A stretch of DNA of 39,924 nt from a virus: IMG/VR virus record IMGVR_UViG_3300044527_000590, positions 1-39,924 of that record. One strand, given 5' to 3'. The stretch's first letter is position 1, and every line of letters begins with the position of its first letter. This document shows positions 6,188 to 12,815 of this stretch, in pieces. Under the pieces are notes generated by a model, which did no database searches, was not told the DNA's origin, and saw only the letters and a list, made by a program, of their open reading frames with translations. The translations under genes were made by a program, and so were the position numbers.

Positions 6188-6399
6188 ACTTTGAAAAACA
6201 AATTCTTACTACGGCTGAGGCGGCGCAGTGGCTGGGGATCCCGGCGCCGGAGCTGAAGAGGTTGATGCAGGCCGGGCATATCCGCCGTCTGCGCGGATAT
6301 CACAAGCCGTTCAAGTTTTCGCGGGTCGAGCTGGAGCGGTATCTGTGCGCCGGGGTGGTGGCGTTGGGGGAGCGGGGGCGTGGGGGAGTGTGTGGGTGA
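6184..6399 (+). CDS. Helix-turn-helix protein, excisionase-like
   Basis: 71 residues by ATGA overlap with the HD gene. The pattern LTTAEAAQWLGIPAPELKRLMQAGHIRRLRGYHKPFKFSRVELERYL is a MerR/excisionase-type winged helix, with recognition helix about 21-32 and a basic wing. It may be the directionality factor of the integrase or an early regulator. The C-terminal residues (GERGRGGVCG) and the stop codon are encoded by an octamer repeat array, so the natural end of the protein may have been rewritten by the repeat. Confidence 0.65.
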   Translation: MNFEKQILTTAEAAQWLGIPAPELKRLMQAGHIRRLRGYHKPFKFSRVELERYLCAGVVALGERGRGGVCG

Positions 6400-6417
6400 G
6401 TGGGTGTGTGGGTGAGT
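6384..6417 (+). repeat. Octamer array (GGGTGAGT type)
   Basis: Units GGGAGTGT, GGGTGAGT, GGGTGTGT, GGGTGAGT. The array contains the TGA stop of the helix-turn-helix gene and ends 14 bases before the next start. A related array is at 6621-6648 and another at 10818-10845. Confidence 0.6.
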
Positions 6418-6431
6418 GCGGGAGGTGAACG

Positions 6432-6638
6432 ATGGACCGAAGACGCGGTTACTGGGACGGGACGGAGGTTGTGGAGAAGGGATCAGGGAGCAGGAGTCAG
6501 GTGACAGTCCGGCGGGCGGTTCCAACTCTTGAGCCGCTGGAAGAGACGGGTGAGTTTAGATCGTGGTACCGGGGGAAGTTCGGGCGCGATCCGGTGACGC
6601 TGAGTCCGGTTTTTGATGGGGAGTGTGTGGGTTCGTGA
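6432..6638 (+). CDS. Hypothetical basic protein (68 aa)
   Basis: ATG 6432 follows GGAGGTG. The product begins MDRRRGYWDGTEVVEKG. Its residues 17-23 are translated from a heptamer array at 6481-6508, and its last residues (GECVGS) come from an octamer array. No family is recognised. The middle (ETGEFRSWYRGKFGRDP) looks like real protein. About a third of the gene is repeat-derived, so it may be a remodelled small gene. Confidence 0.45.
   Translation: MDRRRGYWDGTEVVEKGSGSRSQVTVRRAVPTLEPLEETGEFRSWYRGKFGRDPVTLSPVFDGECVGS
6481..6508 (+). repeat. Heptamer array (AGTCAGG type) in the 68-aa gene
   Basis: Units GATCAGG, GAGCAGG, AGTCAGG, TGACAGT. Same family as the arrays at 17150-17177 and 32314-32341. 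It is translated in frame. Confidence 0.55.
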
Positions 6639-6648
6639 GTGTGTGAGT
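6621..6648 (+). repeat. Octamer array at the end of the 68-aa gene
   Basis: GTGTGTGG, GTTCGTGA and GTGTGTGA in succession, containing the TGA stop codon. It resembles the array at 6384-6417. Confidence 0.45.
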
Positions 6649-6667
6649 AATAACCAAGGAGACGAAA

Positions 6668-7108
6668 ATGTGTAAGGTGACGATTCATGAGTTGAAGAAG
6701 GCGAAGAAGCCGTATTCGAAGTCGGGCGAGGATTGGGTGCTGTACATCATGGAGTGTGTGGTGTCGGTTGATGGGAACACCAAGACCGATGTGCGGACGG
6801 TTAAGACGTTCGAGCAGGAAATCTTCCAGCAGATCAATACCATGCAGGCCGGTCAGAAGCTGACGTTTGAGGCCGATAAGAAGCCGGACGGTGCGGTTTT
6901 TGAGTACACGATTAAAAAGCCCAAAGCTGAATTTAACCACAGAGGGCACAAAGGCACAGAGGGGCAGACAAACCGGCAGTGCGTTCTGAAGGTGGCGGTT
7001 GAGCTGGAGCGGGCACGGTCTGAGGTGACTGGCGATGTACCAACGGCCAAGGACATTATTGCAACTGCAGAAGAGCTGCTGGTGTGGCTGGAAGGGGGTG
7101 CCAAATGA
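6668..7108 (+). CDS. Hypothetical early protein with in-frame repeat insertion
   Basis: 146 residues; ATG follows AAGGAGACGAA. Residues 1-88 form a beta-rich, charged domain (ECVVSVDGNTKTDVRTVKTF). Residues 98-123 and beyond (LKVAVELERARSEVTGDVPTAKD) form a helical tail of a kind seen in phage early proteins. Between them NHRGHKGTEG is the translation of a CACAGAGGG-type repeat array. No enzyme motif is visible. It may be a DNA-binding or recombination accessory, but that is a guess from position. It overlaps the next gene by ATGA. Confidence 0.6.
   Translation: MCKVTIHELKKAKKPYSKSGEDWVLYIMECVVSVDGNTKTDVRTVKTFEQEIFQQINTMQAGQKLTFEADKKPDGAVFEYTIKKPKAEFNHRGHKGTEGQTNRQCVLKVAVELERARSEVTGDVPTAKDIIATAEELLVWLEGGAK
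6935..6967 (+). repeat. CACAGAGGG-type array inserted in frame
   Basis: CCACAGAGGGCACAAAGG followed by CACAGAGGGG, an imperfect 8-9-base period. Its translation, NHRGHKGTEG, is a tell-tale of this repeat class. It separates two domains of the host gene. A related poorer array (CACAAAAAG, CACGAAAAA) is at 9359-9376. Confidence 0.6.
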
Positions 7109-7569
7109 ATCCGTTTAAACCATTGCCGACCGAGGAACTGGCGCGGAAGCATTTTGACAAACCTGAAGCCCGGGCAAAGGGCGTTATAAGCACAGATCCG
7201 CATGTGTGGATTGTGTACTGGCCGGACACCAATACGGTGCGGTTTTACAACGAGGCCGGCGTTGAGTTGCGACCGATGGGCGACCGTCTGGAAGATGGCG
7301 AGACCGAAGCCAGTGCGGAAGAGGCCGCTGTGATTATCCATTTTATGTCTGATTTTCTGGGGGCACAAAACGCCATTCGCACAGACATGCACAATCGCAA
7401 GATTCCGCGCTCGGTGCAGAGCTGGGAAGAGTTGAATGCAGTGACGGACGCCAATGTGTATCTGGAAGAGGCGTTTAACCGGGAAGCCGGCGAGCAGAAA
7501 GCCTGCGACTGGTGCAATGTACTGATTGAGAACCTACAAAAGTGGCTTGAGCATAACGCTAAGCGCTGA
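7105..7569 (+). CDS. Hypothetical early protein (154 aa)
   Basis: ATG at 7105 overlaps the stop of the previous gene. It is a soluble, acidic protein with a small beta region (VWIVYWPDTNTVRFYNEAGVEL) followed by helices (EEAAVIIHFMSDFL, NVYLEEAFNREAGEQ). No family or motif is recognised. It sits directly before the DNA methyltransferase. Confidence 0.6.
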   Translation: MNPFKPLPTEELARKHFDKPEARAKGVISTDPHVWIVYWPDTNTVRFYNEAGVELRPMGDRLEDGETEASAEEAAVIIHFMSDFLGAQNAIRTDMHNRKIPRSVQSWEELNAVTDANVYLEEAFNREAGEQKACDWCNVLIENLQKWLEHNAKR

Positions 7570-7578
7570 GTGATAAAT

Positions 7579-9018
7579 ATGAAATTTATATCGGTATGCT
7601 CAGGAATTGAAGCGGCAAGCGTCGCATGGGGGCCGCTCGGCTGGAAGGCTGTCGGATTCTCCGAGATCGAGCCGTTTCCGTGTGCGGTGCTGGCGCATCA
7701 TTATCCGGATGTGCCGAACTATGGCGATTTAACGAAATGGAAGGAGTGGGGAATTGAAAGAGGAACAGTCGATGTTATTTGCGGTGGAACACCATGCCAA
7801 AGTTTCTCCGTCGCTGGACTGCGAAAAGGACTGGATGATCCGCGTGGCAACCTCATGCTCGTCTTTCTTGCGCTTGTTGACGCAGTACGGCCCCGATGGG
7901 TGGTATGGGAGAACGTCCCCGGAGTCCTTAGTTCCAACGGCGGACGGGACTTTGGTGCCTTCCTCGGAGGGCTGGGGCAACTCGGCTACGGGTGGGCCTA
8001 CCGGGTGCTTGACGCTCAATACGTCAGAGTGGACGGGTTTGAGTGTGCCGTTCCGCAACGTCGGCGGCGTGTGTTCGTTGTCGGATGTCTTGGAGACCAA
8101 GCCAGTGCCGCAGCGGTACTTTTTGAGCAAAACTGCCTGTGCGGGAATCCTGCGCCGAGCCGAGAAGCGGGGAAAGGATTTGCCGCCTCAGTTGGAAAAG
8201 GCGTTGAAGTCGGTAGCCATTGGGACGGCAGCGGAGTCCATCCCAGCATAACGCAGAGCCACAACACGGGCGGGATAGGTCAGAGCAATCAGGAGATTTT
8301 TAGTCAGCGTGGATGCGGCCTTGTTGAAGCCCATCGAATGGTCGCTTTCGGTGAATACGAAACGGACGGAACCGCGTCGGCTATGAAGGCGCGTGATTAC
8401 AAAGACGCAACTGACCTTATTTCCTGCCTAATGGATCAAGGCGGTTCGGTGATGAACGTCGAGAACGGAATCACCGGAACGCTTCGCCGCAAAACCAAAG
8501 GACATGAGCCGATTATCTGTTGCGCCGAAGTCTCGCCTTGCATGACGGCGGGCGGCGCACCGTTCGAGCGCACCGGCAACGAGCGCACCGAGTGCGAGGC
8601 GATTGTGGCCTTTTCATGCAAAGACAACGGGCGGGATTGTCAAGCAAACATCGCGCCGACAATGAGAAGCATGGGGGCTGATGGGAGCCATGCGAACGGA
8701 GGCGGTCAGCTGGCGATTGCGATCCACGACAAAGCCACTCGGCACAACGGCGGCGGTGATTCTCGCAATGGTGACGGCGGATTAAACTGCTCGATGGTCG
8801 CACAATCCATGTCCGTCCGACGCTTAACGCCGACCGAGTGCGAGCGGCTGATGGGATTTCCAGACAACTACACGGCTATTCCCTGGCGCGGAAAACCAGC
8901 AGAACTTTGTCCAGACGGACCGCGCTACAAAGCTCTCGGCAACTCTTGGGCTGTCAACTGTGCCCGGTGGGTTGGAACACGGATTCAGATGGTGGAGGAT
9001 TTGAAGGAAATGCTGTAG
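7579..9018 (+). CDS. C5-cytosine DNA methyltransferase (Dcm-type)
   Basis: 479 residues; ATG 7579 is preferred although GTG 7570, just after the previous stop, is possible. It transfers methyl from S-adenosylmethionine to C5 of cytosine. Motif I is SVCSGIEAAS (5-14), motif IV GGTPCQSFS with catalytic Cys73, motif VI WENVPG (110-115), motif VIII QRRRR (160-164), and motifs IX-X RRLTPTECERLMGFP and GNSWAV at the C-terminus. Residues about 170-410 are an unusually long target-recognition region. No partner endonuclease is visible, so it is an orphan enzyme that probably protects phage DNA from host restriction. The recognition site cannot be read from sequence. Confidence 0.9.
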   Translation: MKFISVCSGIEAASVAWGPLGWKAVGFSEIEPFPCAVLAHHYPDVPNYGDLTKWKEWGIERGTVDVICGGTPCQSFSVAGLRKGLDDPRGNLMLVFLALVDAVRPRWVVWENVPGVLSSNGGRDFGAFLGGLGQLGYGWAYRVLDAQYVRVDGFECAVPQRRRRVFVVGCLGDQASAAAVLFEQNCLCGNPAPSREAGKGFAASVGKGVEVGSHWDGSGVHPSITQSHNTGGIGQSNQEIFSQRGCGLVEAHRMVAFGEYETDGTASAMKARDYKDATDLISCLMDQGGSVMNVENGITGTLRRKTKGHEPIICCAEVSPCMTAGGAPFERTGNERTECEAIVAFSCKDNGRDCQANIAPTMRSMGADGSHANGGGQLAIAIHDKATRHNGGGDSRNGDGGLNCSMVAQSMSVRRLTPTECERLMGFPDNYTAIPWRGKPAELCPDGPRYKALGNSWAVNCARWVGTRIQMVEDLKEML

Positions 9019-9048
9019 GTCAGGAAACCAATGAAGAAGGAGACTGAT

Positions 9049-9384
9049 ATGAAAGAGCTGATTGTTCACGACGGGATTCATTTTGTGGATTTGCGGCGGT
9101 TCCGTTCGTTTCGGACTGGTAATTGCCAGCTGATGATTGAGCGGACAGGATTTTTGATTTTTGCACGGCGCGGGAAGGCCGGGACGGTTCCGGGCTTCGT
9201 CTCCTTGGTGGCCTCCCGGCTCCGCGCCGTGCGCTATTTTTGGGCGGGCATGATGGGACGGATTGGACGGATTGGACGGATGGTGTGGGGCGGGTGCTGG
9301 GTGGTGAGTTGGGAAACCGGCAAGACGCGGGTGTTTTGGAAAGCCGGAGAGGTTTTGCCACAAAAAGCACGAAAAACGGAGTGA
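9049..9384 (+). CDS. Small early protein extended through hairpin and repeat DNA
   Basis: 111 residues from ATG 9049, eight bases after AAGGAG (the ATG at 9031 has none). Residues 1-38 (MKELIVHDGIHFVDLRRFRSF) look like ordinary protein. Residues 39-62 read through a long imperfect hairpin (9163-9232). Residues about 69-78 (MMGRIGRIGRM) are the translation of a nonamer array, and the end comes from a CACAAAAAG-type array. Most of the C-terminal half may be insertion-derived. No family is recognised. Confidence 0.4.
   Translation: MKELIVHDGIHFVDLRRFRSFRTGNCQLMIERTGFLIFARRGKAGTVPGFVSLVASRLRAVRYFWAGMMGRIGRIGRMVWGGCWVVSWETGKTRVFWKAGEVLPQKARKTE
9163..9232. repeat. Long hairpin element with 11-bp perfect arms
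   Basis: GCACGGCGCGG (9163-9173) is inverted at 9222-9232, and pairing continues with a small bulge through GCCGGGA/TCCCGGC. T-rich stretches flank both arms symmetrically. It is a compact palindromic element like a small MITE or REP unit. It lies in frame inside a small gene and directly before a nonamer array. Confidence 0.55.
9256..9282 (+). repeat. Nonamer array (GGACGGATT type)
   Basis: Three consecutive units: GGACGGATT, GGACGGATT, GGACGGATG. The same family occurs at 12052-12078 and 12789-12815, and a poorer copy at about 4547-4564 after the integrase gene. Confidence 0.65.
9359..9376 (+). repeat. CACAAAAAG-type nonamer pair at the end of the small early gene
   Basis: CACAAAAAG (9359-9367) followed by CACGAAAAA (9368-9376), shortly before the stop codon at 9384. 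It is a degenerate relative of the array at 6935-6967. Confidence 0.4.
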
Positions 9385-9387
9385 GCA

Positions 9388-9765
9388 ATGCACGTTAATT
9401 CTCTGCTGGCTTATTACGACGGGATGAAGGCGTTCTCGAAGAGAGAAATGCTGATTCTTGGTTGGTTGCTGATGAATCCGGGTGCGTGGACGGATCGGCA
9501 GGTTAAGCACGGGTTGGAGTTGGGGGACATGAATGCGGTGCGTCCGAGGATTACGGAGCTGGTCGGGCGCGGCGCGTTGGTGGAGTGCGGTGATGTGGTT
9601 TGTCCGGTGTCTGGAAAGCATGTTCGGAGGGTGCGGATTGGTGAGGGGTTTTTGAATAAGAGCATCGTGGCGGCGCCGGTGCAGCCCGTACAGGCCGGCG
9701 GGGAGCTGGTCGGTCGGTGTGAGCGGTGGAAGGTTCCGGCTCGCGGGCAGTGCAGTTTGTTTTGA
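9388..9765 (+). CDS. Winged-helix DNA-binding early protein
   Basis: 125 residues. SKREMLILGWLLMNPG, TDRQVKHGLELGDMNAVRPRITELVGRGALVECG and VRRVRIGE form a winged helix-turn-helix of the type often found in phage early operons, with the recognition helix in NAVRPRITELVG. A tail of about 40 residues rich in Val, Gly and Cys follows. It is probably a transcription or replication modulator. Starts four bases after the previous stop. Confidence 0.65.
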   Translation: MHVNSLLAYYDGMKAFSKREMLILGWLLMNPGAWTDRQVKHGLELGDMNAVRPRITELVGRGALVECGDVVCPVSGKHVRRVRIGEGFLNKSIVAAPVQPVQAGGELVGRCERWKVPARGQCSLF

Positions 9766-9782
9766 TCAACGAAAGAGGGATT

Positions 9783-9899
9783 ATGGAAAAAAGTTTGTGC
9801 GAAAAATGCGACATGGCCTATCGCTGCGACCGGAAGAAAAAAAACGAGCAGCCTGTTAAGCAGTGCAGTTTTTTTGGACGGAAGGATGTGACGAAATGA
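9783..9899 (+). CDS. Small cysteine-rich (zinc-binding-like) protein, 38 aa
   Basis: MEKSLCEKCDMAYRCDRKKK and so on, with cysteines at 6, 9, 15 and 28: one CxxC plus two more cysteines, a plausible four-ligand zinc site. GAAAGAGGGA precedes the start. It ends in ATGA overlap with the next gene. It resembles the cysteine-rich protein at 10988 in plan, not in sequence. Confidence 0.5.
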   Translation: MEKSLCEKCDMAYRCDRKKKNEQPVKQCSFFGRKDVTK

Positions 9900-10117
9900 T
9901 CTGGAAGTTTTGGCGGAGAGGGAAGTTCGTTGATTCTGAGCAGTTGCGGCGGGTGGTGAATCTGATTCCGGAGTATGTGGATGCTCTGATCGATGAGCGG
10001 ATGGGTCGGCGGGCCCAGGCGGAAGGGCTGGACGGCCGTGAATTGCACGGTCCGGCGGAGCGCAAGCTGAAGAAGATCGAGGGGCGTCTGGCGGAGCTGA
10101 TCGGGGGTGGGCGGTGA
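9896..10117 (+). CDS. Hypothetical helical protein (73 aa)
   Basis: ATG at 9896 overlaps the previous stop. It has a charged N-terminus (MIWKFWRRGKFVDSEQ), then helices (LRRVVNLIPEYVDALIDERM, ERKLKKIEGRLAELI). The last residues, RLAELIGGGR, are nearly identical to the end of the next gene because a 26-bp segment is duplicated at both gene ends. No function is recognised. Confidence 0.5.
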   Translation: MIWKFWRRGKFVDSEQLRRVVNLIPEYVDALIDERMGRRAQAEGLDGRELHGPAERKLKKIEGRLAELIGGGR

Positions 10118-10119
10118 GC
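10088..10119 (+). repeat. Duplicated gene-end/start module, copy 1
   Basis: 32 bases matching 10627-10658 at 31 positions, 26 of them (10094-10119) in an unbroken identical run. It encodes the end (AELIGGGR) of one gene, a G-rich ribosome site and the overlapping GTGA stop-start of the next. The two copies bracket the YfbR-like gene exactly, which suggests cassette insertion or duplication. Confidence 0.7.
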
Positions 10120-10656
10120 TGGATCCAAACCTATACGGGCAAAAAATTTGATGTGCGTCAGCCGCGGCCGGAGGATGTTTGCTGGATGGATATTGCGCAT
10201 TCGCTGTCTCAGCAGTGCCGGTTTAACGGTCACACGAAGCATTTTTACAGCGTGGCGCAGCATTGCTGGATTATGAGCCTTAATGTTCCACAGGAGTTTG
10301 CTCTTTACGCTCTGCTTCATGATGCGGCGGAAGCCTATATCGGGGATATGCCGGCGCCGGTGAAGCAGTTGTTTCCGGAGTTTTCTGTGATGGAGGACAT
10401 GCTGCTGTCGTGCATCTATAAGGCGGCGGGCATTCCTGAGCCGTCTGCAGAGGCGCTGGCCGTCGTGAAGGAATACGATCTGCGGATGCTGATGACGGAG
10501 CGCCAGCAGTTGCTGGGTGAACCGCCGGAGCCGTGGCTGCTGGATGGCATGGGGATTAAGCCGTTGGATATTCAGATCGTGTTAGAAGAACCATCTCATG
10601 TGTCAGCTGAAGATTATCTGGAGCGGCTGGCTGAGCTGATCGGGGGTGGGCGGTGA
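10114..10656 (+). CDS. YfbR-like HD-domain 5'-deoxynucleotidase
   Basis: 180 residues; GTG start at 10114 overlapping the previous stop (GTGA), with GGGGGTGGG as ribosome site. HD ligands are His50 (SVAQHCW), His69-Asp70 (LLHDAAEAYIGDM) and later acids, in the arrangement of YfbR-type phage enzymes that dephosphorylate deoxynucleoside monophosphates. A role in reshaping the nucleotide pool during infection is likely. The final eight residues come from the duplicated 26-bp module. Confidence 0.8.
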   Translation: MSWIQTYTGKKFDVRQPRPEDVCWMDIAHSLSQQCRFNGHTKHFYSVAQHCWIMSLNVPQEFALYALLHDAAEAYIGDMPAPVKQLFPEFSVMEDMLLSCIYKAAGIPEPSAEALAVVKEYDLRMLMTERQQLLGEPPEPWLLDGMGIKPLDIQIVLEEPSHVSAEDYLERLAELIGGGR

Positions 10657-10658
10657 GC
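10627..10658 (+). repeat. Duplicated gene-end/start module, copy 2
   Basis: Second copy of the segment at 10088-10119. It again supplies the C-terminal LAELIGGGR, the ribosome site and the GTG start of the following gene. Confidence 0.7.
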
Positions 10659-10961
10659 GGCGGTAAGAAGAAAAAGACGGTGGCGTTTGACGTGGACGGT
10701 CTGCGCTGGATTGTCACGAACCATGAAGCGCTGGGGCTGAAGCTGGCGGATATCCCGATTGATGCCAAGGCGTACCCGGTTGGGTGTGTGGTGGGGGCGG
10801 TGACGTATGGGGGGCATGTAAGTGAGTGTGTGGGTATGGGAGTGAAAAGCCCGTGGTTTTTTGGGCCGGTCGGGTGGCTGTTGAGTCACCACAAGCCGCT
10901 GGCTGATCCGGTACCGATGAAGGGGTATCTGGGGTTGTTTGAGGTTGAGTTGCCGCTGTAG
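10653..10961 (+). CDS. N-terminally shortened ASCH-domain protein
   Basis: 102 residues from GTG 10653. GCVVGAVTYGG, SPWFFGPVGWLL and PMKGYLGLFEV are the later strands of an ASCH (PUA-like) nucleic-acid-binding domain. The usual first part with the PWA and ENR-like motifs is missing and replaced by MSGGKKKKTVAFDVDGL. Residues about 55-64 come from an octamer repeat array. It may be a trimmed but expressed RNA- or modified-DNA-binding protein, or a decaying gene. Confidence 0.6.
   Translation: MSGGKKKKTVAFDVDGLRWIVTNHEALGLKLADIPIDAKAYPVGCVVGAVTYGGHVSECVGMGVKSPWFFGPVGWLLSHHKPLADPVPMKGYLGLFEVELPL
10818..10845 (+). repeat. Octamer array in the ASCH gene
   Basis: Units GTAAGTGA, GTGTGTGG, GTATGGGA, GTGA, inserted in frame between conserved strands of the ASCH fold. 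Same family as 6384-6417 and 6621-6648. Confidence 0.5.
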
Positions 10962-10987
10962 CGGCAGAGAACTGAAAAGGAGACGCA

Positions 10988-11149
10988 GTGAACGAAGTTC
11001 CGGAGCTGGTGAAGGTGAAGCAGGTGAATGAGCACTGCACCGGGTGTTTTTTTAAGACGGCGCGGAACCAGATGTGTTCTGACCTTCAGCGGGCACAGTG
11101 CGTTGCGGAGAGGATTATTTTTAAGGCGAAGAAACCAGGGCGGGCATAA
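10988..11149 (+). CDS. Small cysteine-rich protein (53 aa)
   Basis: GTG start preceded by AAGGAGACGCA. EHCTGCFFKTARNQMCSDLQ and AQCV give Cys17, 20, 30 and 38, a zinc-knuckle-like set common in small phage early proteins. It has a basic C-terminus (KAKKPGRA). Function unknown. Confidence 0.55.
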   Translation: MNEVPELVKVKQVNEHCTGCFFKTARNQMCSDLQRAQCVAERIIFKAKKPGRA

Positions 11150-11176
11150 GCCGCGCCCGTAATAAAGGACAATGCA

Positions 11177-12037
11177 ATGAGTAAGAAATATTGGGTTGCA
11201 GAGGAAAAGGTGCAGGCGGCGTGTCGGGCGACAATGGAGCAGTTTCATGAGCCGTTGGCGGCGCTTGGGGTGAATGTGTTGTGCGTGTTTGCCAAGGCGG
11301 AAGACAAAAAGGGGTTTCCTTTGCCGGCGGTTAAGCTGCGCGGCCGCTCCTGTTACGCGACGATCAGGGCCGTTTCGGATGAGGATCGGGCCGCTGGAAT
11401 GCCAGATGCGGTGATGACGATTGATCATGTTTTGTGGAAAACACTCTCCACCGAGCGGCAGGTTGCTCTGCTGGATCATGAGCTGACGCATATTGAATTG
11501 GCCGGCGGAGAGTCTTCGTCCGGGGTGAGTCTTGCGATGCGCAAGCATGATTGGGAGCTGGCGGGCTTCTTCGATGTGGTGAAGCGGCACGGGAAGGACG
11601 CGATCGAGCTGGTTGATTTGATTAAGTTTGGCCGGTCGGAGCCGGGTCAGCTGGCGTTTCGGTTTATCGAGGATGGTGAGCCGTCGATTGCCGAGCGGGC
11701 GGCGGAGTCGTTCGTTGGGTCGATTGAGCCGGGCGGGTCGGTTGAGATTTCGACCGGCGGAAAGACGCTGCTGAAGATTGAGAAGGGCAAGGACGGGAGG
11801 GTGAAGAGTTTCAGTCCGGCAGAGGGTCAGAGTGATGAGGCGCTGATTGTCCAGGCGCTGGAGGTTCTGCGGGAAACGAAGCGGGCGAGCACGTCCGGCC
11901 TGCAACGGCGGTTGAAGATTGGATACAACCGGGCTGCGGGTCTGATGGATTTACTGGAAGAGCGCGGGATTGTCGGCCCGGCGACGGAGGCGGGGCCGCG
12001 TGAGATTCTGAAACTGCCCGAAGTCGCGGCGGCGTGA
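11177..12037 (+). CDS. Zincin metallopeptidase-like domain fused to an FtsK gamma DNA-binding domain
   Basis: 286 residues. About 1-140 resemble the putative phage metallopeptidase family, with HELTH at 101-105 as the zinc motif and a further His/Glu group in MRKHDWELAG (121-130). Residues about 145-215 are a linker region. Residues 218-278 (ALIVQALEVLRETKRASTSG, LQRRLKIGYNRAAGLMDLLE, ERGIVGP, REIL) closely match the winged-helix gamma domain by which FtsK recognises KOPS-type G-rich DNA. No translocase motor is present. It may bring a peptidase to host chromosome sites or to phage DNA, or act as a regulator using a borrowed gamma domain. Both folds are clear; the role is inferred. Confidence 0.75.
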   Translation: MSKKYWVAEEKVQAACRATMEQFHEPLAALGVNVLCVFAKAEDKKGFPLPAVKLRGRSCYATIRAVSDEDRAAGMPDAVMTIDHVLWKTLSTERQVALLDHELTHIELAGGESSSGVSLAMRKHDWELAGFFDVVKRHGKDAIELVDLIKFGRSEPGQLAFRFIEDGEPSIAERAAESFVGSIEPGGSVEISTGGKTLLKIEKGKDGRVKSFSPAEGQSDEALIVQALEVLRETKRASTSGLQRRLKIGYNRAAGLMDLLEERGIVGPATEAGPREILKLPEVAAA

Positions 12038-12051
12038 GGGGTTGGGGGATC

Positions 12052-12078
12052 GGACGGATTGGACGCATAGGACGGATT
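12052..12078 (+). repeat. Nonamer array before the radical SAM gene
   Basis: GGACGGATT, GGACGCATA, GGACGGATT. It fills the short gap between the FtsK-gamma fusion gene and the ribosome site (GGAGGGG) of the next gene. Confidence 0.6.
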
Positions 12079-12093
12079 TAATGGAGGGGATTT

Positions 12094-12798
12094 ATGCCGC
12101 TGAATAAGACGAAGGGGAATATGTACGACTGGATCACGCACACGCATAACCACCTGGGCGGGGAGTGTCCGCATAAGTGCGTGTATTGCTCCATTCAGGA
12201 TATGCAGAAGCGTTTTCCGGATCTTCCGTACAGCGGTCCGCTGTGCCTGCGGGAAAAAGAGTTTGCGGTGCAGTACGGCTCCGGAAAGACGATTTTTATT
12301 GAGAACTGCAATGATCTGTTTGCTCGGCAAGTTCCGCTTGAGTGGGTTCGCCGTATACTGGATCACTCTTGCCGGTTTCCTTTTAATGATTACGTCTTTC
12401 AGACAAAAAACCCAGTCCAAGCCACGCCTTTTATAGGGAGTGGAGTTTTTCCCCGTTCGTTTTTGTTCGGATGCACGGTTGAGACGAATAGAGAAAATGA
12501 TCTAGGTAACGCTCCAGGACGGTTTTTAAGAACAGTTGCTATGAAGCAAATCTCTACCGGTGGATTTAGAACGTTCATCACCATCGAGCCGATCATGGAT
12601 TTTGATCTGGATGAGTTTGCCGGGATGATTATCGCGGCGCGGCCGTCGTTTGTGAACATCGGGGCGGACTCCAAGGGGCACGGTTTGCCTGAGCCGTCGT
12701 TTGAAAAGGTGATGCAGCTGGTGGATCGGTTGAAGGCGGCGGGGATCGATATCCGGGAGAAGCGGAATTTGGACAGATTAAAAAAAGCGGACGCATAG
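12094..12798 (+). CDS. Radical SAM protein (phage Gp37/Gp68, DUF5131-like)
   Basis: 234 residues, ATG eight bases after GGAGGGG. GGECPHKCVYCS carries the CxxxCxxC iron-sulfur cluster motif at Cys25, 29 and 32. FIENCNDLFARQVP, VFQTKNP, FGCTVETNR and FITIEPIMDFD are landmarks of the phage Gp37/Gp68 group, which is related to spore photoproduct lyase-like radical SAM enzymes. The substrate is unknown; nucleic-acid modification or repair is a common suggestion. The TAG stop lies inside a nonamer repeat array, so the last residues (KKADA) may be repeat-made. Confidence 0.75.
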   Translation: MPLNKTKGNMYDWITHTHNHLGGECPHKCVYCSIQDMQKRFPDLPYSGPLCLREKEFAVQYGSGKTIFIENCNDLFARQVPLEWVRRILDHSCRFPFNDYVFQTKNPVQATPFIGSGVFPRSFLFGCTVETNRENDLGNAPGRFLRTVAMKQISTGGFRTFITIEPIMDFDLDEFAGMIIAARPSFVNIGADSKGHGLPEPSFEKVMQLVDRLKAAGIDIREKRNLDRLKKADA

Positions 12799-12815
12799 GA
12801 CGGATGGGGCGCATG
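12789..12815 (+). repeat. Nonamer array spanning a stop and the next start
   Basis: GGACGCATA, GGACGGATG, GGGCGCATG. It contains the stop of the radical SAM gene and both candidate ATG starts (12804, 12813) of the next gene. Confidence 0.6.

Noticed and set aside
6384-6648. Possible CRISPR-like repeats
   Set aside because: Units are 7-9 bases, contiguous, imperfect and without spacers; no cas gene is present.
7754-8251. Plus-strand open frame overlapping the cytosine methyltransferase
   Set aside because: The methyltransferase frame carries motifs IV to VIII across this stretch. The other frame is unrelated and has no start signal.
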